Of a stretch of DNA of 64,000 bases, positions 60,441 through 64,000 are shown piece after piece. Each line of letters starts with the position of its first letter. Positions within the stretch are counted from its first letter, which is position 1. The DNA is taken from assembly GCA_037976565.1 (NCBI GenBank), contig CP137679.1, positions 13,456,780 through 13,520,779 on the forward strand, in the 5' to 3' direction. The position numbers and the translations under genes were made by a program. Source of the DNA: Mesocentrotus franciscanus. Lineage: Eukaryota; Echinodermata; Echinoidea; Camarodonta; Strongylocentrotidae. Under the pieces are notes generated by a model. The model was not told where the DNA came from, did not search any database, and saw only the letters and a list, made by a program, of their open reading frames with translations.

Positions 60441-61675
60441 GAGTATAACACATTTCAGAAATAGGCATCCAAAATCAGATGCCGACTGCTGATTTCATGA
60501 AAGGGCAAACGTGTTTTAAATAATATGTGCATTAGATTTAAGATGCATCGTCCAAGACCAACTATTATGGGTAAACGTATAGGCCTTCGATGCTCGTTCT
60601 CCATCAAATTACGTTCATGATTACTTCATACTAACTGCCTCACAAGTGTCCCATAATAATATAGAATATTTAGGAGCGCTAAAAACAATAAGTACCATAG
60701 TGGTTACAAATACAAATATATGAAAAGAGGACAAATATGTACAGTCTCACATGAAATAGATCACATAGATCATGAGGGAAAAGGTAAGTTTAGAGGGATC
60801 TTTTGAAGGTAGCAAGACAGGTAATTCCCCTTATGAACATCATGAAAATGAAATAAATAATATAAAGATGAAAAGAAAGAAAAGCGAACATGTACTTGCA
60901 AGTATAAACATAATTCAGAAAACATGCAAAATGTCATGTTGACAGACCTTCCAGAGAGTGTATAAACTAAACACTGATGAAAACAAACAAAGAAATTAAA
61001 AATCATACTGTCATTGTAAACATCATTACAAAACTTGAAAAGTTATGACTTTATATCGGAAACAAGAAGAAGTCTCATGAACAAAAGGAGAATATACATC
61101 AAGCCTATGTAAGTATGTATCTTACACATACACACGCACCCACGCACACACACACGCACGCACACACACACACATTCAGGTATAGAGATGTAGAGATAAA
61201 TTATATAGAGACAACAACACAAACACGCATACACAACACTTACAAGCATACGGAATCCATGAAATTAAATAAACGAATCAATAAATTGAATTCCCCAAAA
61301 CGAAATTGATTGCCCAAACAGGCTCATCATGTCTACTTTGTTAATGAGAATGCACCAATCTCGAAATTCAATGCACAATTTAAATTTGAAATCGTGCGTA
61401 TGTTCACGACTTCGTATGCACGTTAATGAATATTTTTGCCATTAAAATATGTCGAATGCGAATATTAAGGAAAATAGGAATGCCCTAAAATGAAACACTT
61501 TTGCCGATAAATTAATTTGACTGCTCATAAATTAATTCGCGTGTCTCCAAAAGACTTCCATTGCCCGGATTTTAAATTTGAAAGACCGATATCGATCGGA
61601 AGACGATAATGCATGAATTTGAATGCACCTTAATTGATTCGAGTGGCAAAAAATTTAATGGGGCGGCAAACCTAT
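60441..61675. other. Non-coding stretch with (CA)n
   Basis: A CACACGCA-type microsatellite lies at about 61128-61173. Otherwise the sequence is AT-rich with no exon-like frame. Confidence 0.55.
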
Positions 61676-61805
61676 ATTGTTATCGTTATCGTTATTATTA
61701 TGATTATTATTAGTATGGTTATTATTATTAGTAGTAGTATTATTATTAGTAGTAGTATGGTTATTATTATTATTATAATTATCATTATTATTATCATCAT
61801 CACCC
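61676..61805. repeat. (ATT/GTT)n triplet microsatellite
   Basis: GTTATC hexamers pass into ATT triplets with embedded AGTAGTAGT runs. The Ile-rich open frame is an artefact. Confidence 0.9.
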
Positions 61806-61993
61806 CTACCACCATCATCATTCTTTCTGGTGTTTAATGTACTTCATGGATCCAGAATATAAACGATGAATTATGATCTACGTGCTTAGGGTCGACGAAC
61901 ATGATTTGAAATGACAAACTTGGTCGTTGTCGTTGCTTGTATAAAGTGCATTGTGATATCATTTTGGCATGAAATATGAGCGATGAAAAAGCA

Positions 61994-62257
61994 ATTGAAA
62001 ACAGTAATTCAAGCCGATTCAATTATTTCATTCGGTGTAAGTCTAAAACCAACGCAAATATCATTTTACCTTTAAAACAAAATCAAAAGTCTATTGTACT
62101 ATACCGACTAGACTAGTTGCATAGAGAGAATTTCGTTTACAAAAAAGTACACCTAACACAACGCTCGATCAGATCCATAATTCAATTGAAAATGAACCCA
62201 ATAACATTTAAAATATGTAAAATAGACATTATATGGTTTGTATTTAACCCAGTCAGT
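61994..62257. repeat. Second copy of the 264-bp B block
   Basis: This block matches 59863-60130 with scattered differences and shares TACCGACTAGACTAG and AAAAAGTACACCTAACACAA. It lacks the flanking A blocks, so B can occur alone, either as a dispersed element or through a separate duplication. Confidence 0.88.
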
Positions 62258-62820
62258 GCCAAAGATTGTGAGAAATACCATAAACATTAACTGTTTATAT
62301 TGTATGTACCGTTTGTTATGATGTATGTTGCCGAATGAACAATAGATGAATAATTAGATAATTTATATAAGATAATAATGGTAATAATAATGATGATAAT
62401 AATGATAATTATAATAATTATACTACTACTACTACTAATAATAATAATACATGAAATTGTTAGGGCACCGAATCAACTTGAAATAAAATGCTCAATGCGC
62501 ACTTGTGAAACAAAACGATAAAAACAGAAGAAAAAGAGAGATCACATTAAAGCATCTGCATTATAAACAAAGGGACAGATTAAGTAAGAACAAATATAGA
62601 AGTAATATATAAATGAATTAATAAATACATTTCTAGTGATGCATCGACTTGGATTTATGTTATTAGACTGGTCTTATTACCAAGACAGATAGGAAGTAAT
62701 GCCAAATGAGGGGAATTTTGATTACTAACTGAATAGGATGGGGCGAATCTTGATTAGGGCATTATCATACTATTTCACAATCAAAGCTTTATCAGATAGA
62801 TTCACTCATTCCTAGAATAA
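62258..62820. other. Non-coding stretch with (AAT)n
   Basis: AAT/GAT triplets with a short ACT run lie at about 62373-62450. No gene is seen. Confidence 0.55.
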
Positions 62821-62825
62821 GAGAT

Positions 62826-63066
62826 GAAGAAGAAGAAGATAAAGAAGAAGAAGATAGCGAAGAAGAAGAAGAAAATAAAGAAGAAGAAGAAGATAAAGAA
62901 GAAGAAGAAGATAACGAAGAAGAAGAAGAAAAGGGAAAAAGAAGAAGAAGAAGAAGAAGAAGAAGAAGAAGAAGAAGAAGAAGAAGAAGAAGAAGAAGAA
63001 GAAGAAGAAAAATAAGAAGAAGGAAAAGGAAGGGGAAAAAAGGAAGAAGAAGAAAAAGAAGAAGAT
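62826..63066. repeat. (GAA)n purine tract
   Basis: Nearly 240 bases of pure purine sequence are dominated by GAA triplets, with a long uninterrupted run at about 62939-63010. The Lys/Glu-rich frame is an artefact. Such mirror-symmetric purine tracts can form triplex DNA. Confidence 0.93.
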
Positions 63067-63680
63067 TAACGGCTCTGTTAAACGTACGCTTAGTTGTAGA
63101 AGAAAACTTGAATTCTAGTAGGAGAATTATATTTCAAATAGTACTGGTAAACAGCTGTTAAAAAAGACAACAAACAAACAAAGACAAATCTTTAAAACAG
63201 CAGCAATTCTTGTGTAATAAAAGAGAAAATAAAAATGCTGGGATTTACTAATTTAAAAAGACCAACTTTGCGAAACATCGAATTCACGCATTATATATTA
63301 TTATTTACACTATTGCATGTGTATTTGTCCAAGTCCACGAATTGAAATGATTTATTGATTACATTCACTACAACCACTTCAATAATAATGGGCCCGCTCG
63401 AAGATTTGTCATCAAATAATCGTGCACACCCATGGGGTAGCTGATACACGCGCGATATAAACACACACAACCTGTACCAACAATTGCTATCTTGTTTTAT
63501 TCTTCCGCTTTTCATTGAAATCATGAAAGAGAGAGAGAGGAAGGCGCCAAAATGATGTGGCATCCATTCATACCGGGAAGGTTACTATCTTCCAATCTTG
63601 CAATGAAAATAACACCCTTTTTTGCCGTTCCGACATTAATTTTCTCAATGACTCCTGCGTTGCCCGTCCATGACTGTCTC
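63067..63680. other. Non-coding stretch, no gene seen
   Basis: This is AT-rich sequence. The minus-strand frame at 63291-63563 is unrecognised. Confidence 0.5.
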
Positions 63681-63693
63681 CCTCCATCTCCCC

Positions 63694-63772
<79 letters not shown>

Positions 63773-63935
63773 ATCTATCTATCTATCTCAGGTACACACA
63801 CACTCTTCCTTGCTAACTCTCTTCTCATTTCCATTTCTTTCTCTCTCTATCTCTCCATATCCACCTTTCTTTCTCTCCATATCCATATCGCTTTCTCTCT
63901 CTCTCTCTCTCTCTCATACACTCTCATTCAGCCAA
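63681..63935. repeat. (CT)n / (CTAT)n microsatellite
   Basis: A CT run spans about 63702-63755, followed by CTAT repeats near 63770-63790 and further CT runs near 63895-63914. Confidence 0.93.
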
Positions 63936-64000
63936 TCTGTCCTTCTCTCTCGTTTTCACTTTCTGTTGCCTGCCTCATTCGCTCGCTCTTCACCTTTCAT

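Overview
The window looks like a piece of an animal genome, most likely a marine invertebrate deuterostome such as an echinoderm. The reasons are spliced genes with GT-AG introns, very sparse coding, AT-rich non-coding DNA, long (GA)n and triplet microsatellites, tRNA-headed SINEs, and hAT-like, mariner-like and foldback elements. The taxon is an inference from repeat style; no marker gene fixes it.

Only one gene can be supported. It is a TRPC-type cation channel on the + strand, and nine coding exons are visible from 29027 to 38537. Together they encode the later ankyrin/linker part of the N-terminus, the pre-S1 elbow, S1 to S6 with the pore, the TRP box, and the C-terminal coiled coil up to a stop codon. 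The first exon(s) are not visible in the 29 kb upstream, so the gene is 5'-partial here. Four features of the gene stand out. There is an insertion of roughly 125-130 residues in the S3-S4 loop, Thr/Ser-rich and then coiled-coil-like. The cysteine motif normally found between the ankyrin repeats and the linker is absent. There is a one-base frameshift (or a 17-nt alternative acceptor) just before the TRP box. The 3' splice acceptor region is repeated in tandem in front of two exons.

Layout: 1-29 kb is non-coding DNA with many (GA/CT)n tracts, a 240-bp compound minisatellite (13.8-14.5 kb), a 1,020-bp mariner-like element (15.6-16.7 kb), foldback elements (18.8, 25.3 and 27.9 kb) and SINEs (3.6, 22.0 and 27.3 kb). 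The TRPC gene lies at 29-38.5 kb, with small foldback elements in its introns. From 40.9 to 48.3 kb there is a very long degenerate ACT-triplet array interrupted by two hAT-type insertions (44480-45915 with an 8-bp target duplication, and 47606-47810). From 48.5 to 64 kb there are more SINEs, foldback elements, an A-B-A' duplication near 60 kb, and GAA and CT microsatellites.

No operon-like, CRISPR, phage, rRNA or free-standing tRNA gene was found. Nearly all open frames outside the TRPC exons are translations of simple repeats or chance frames.
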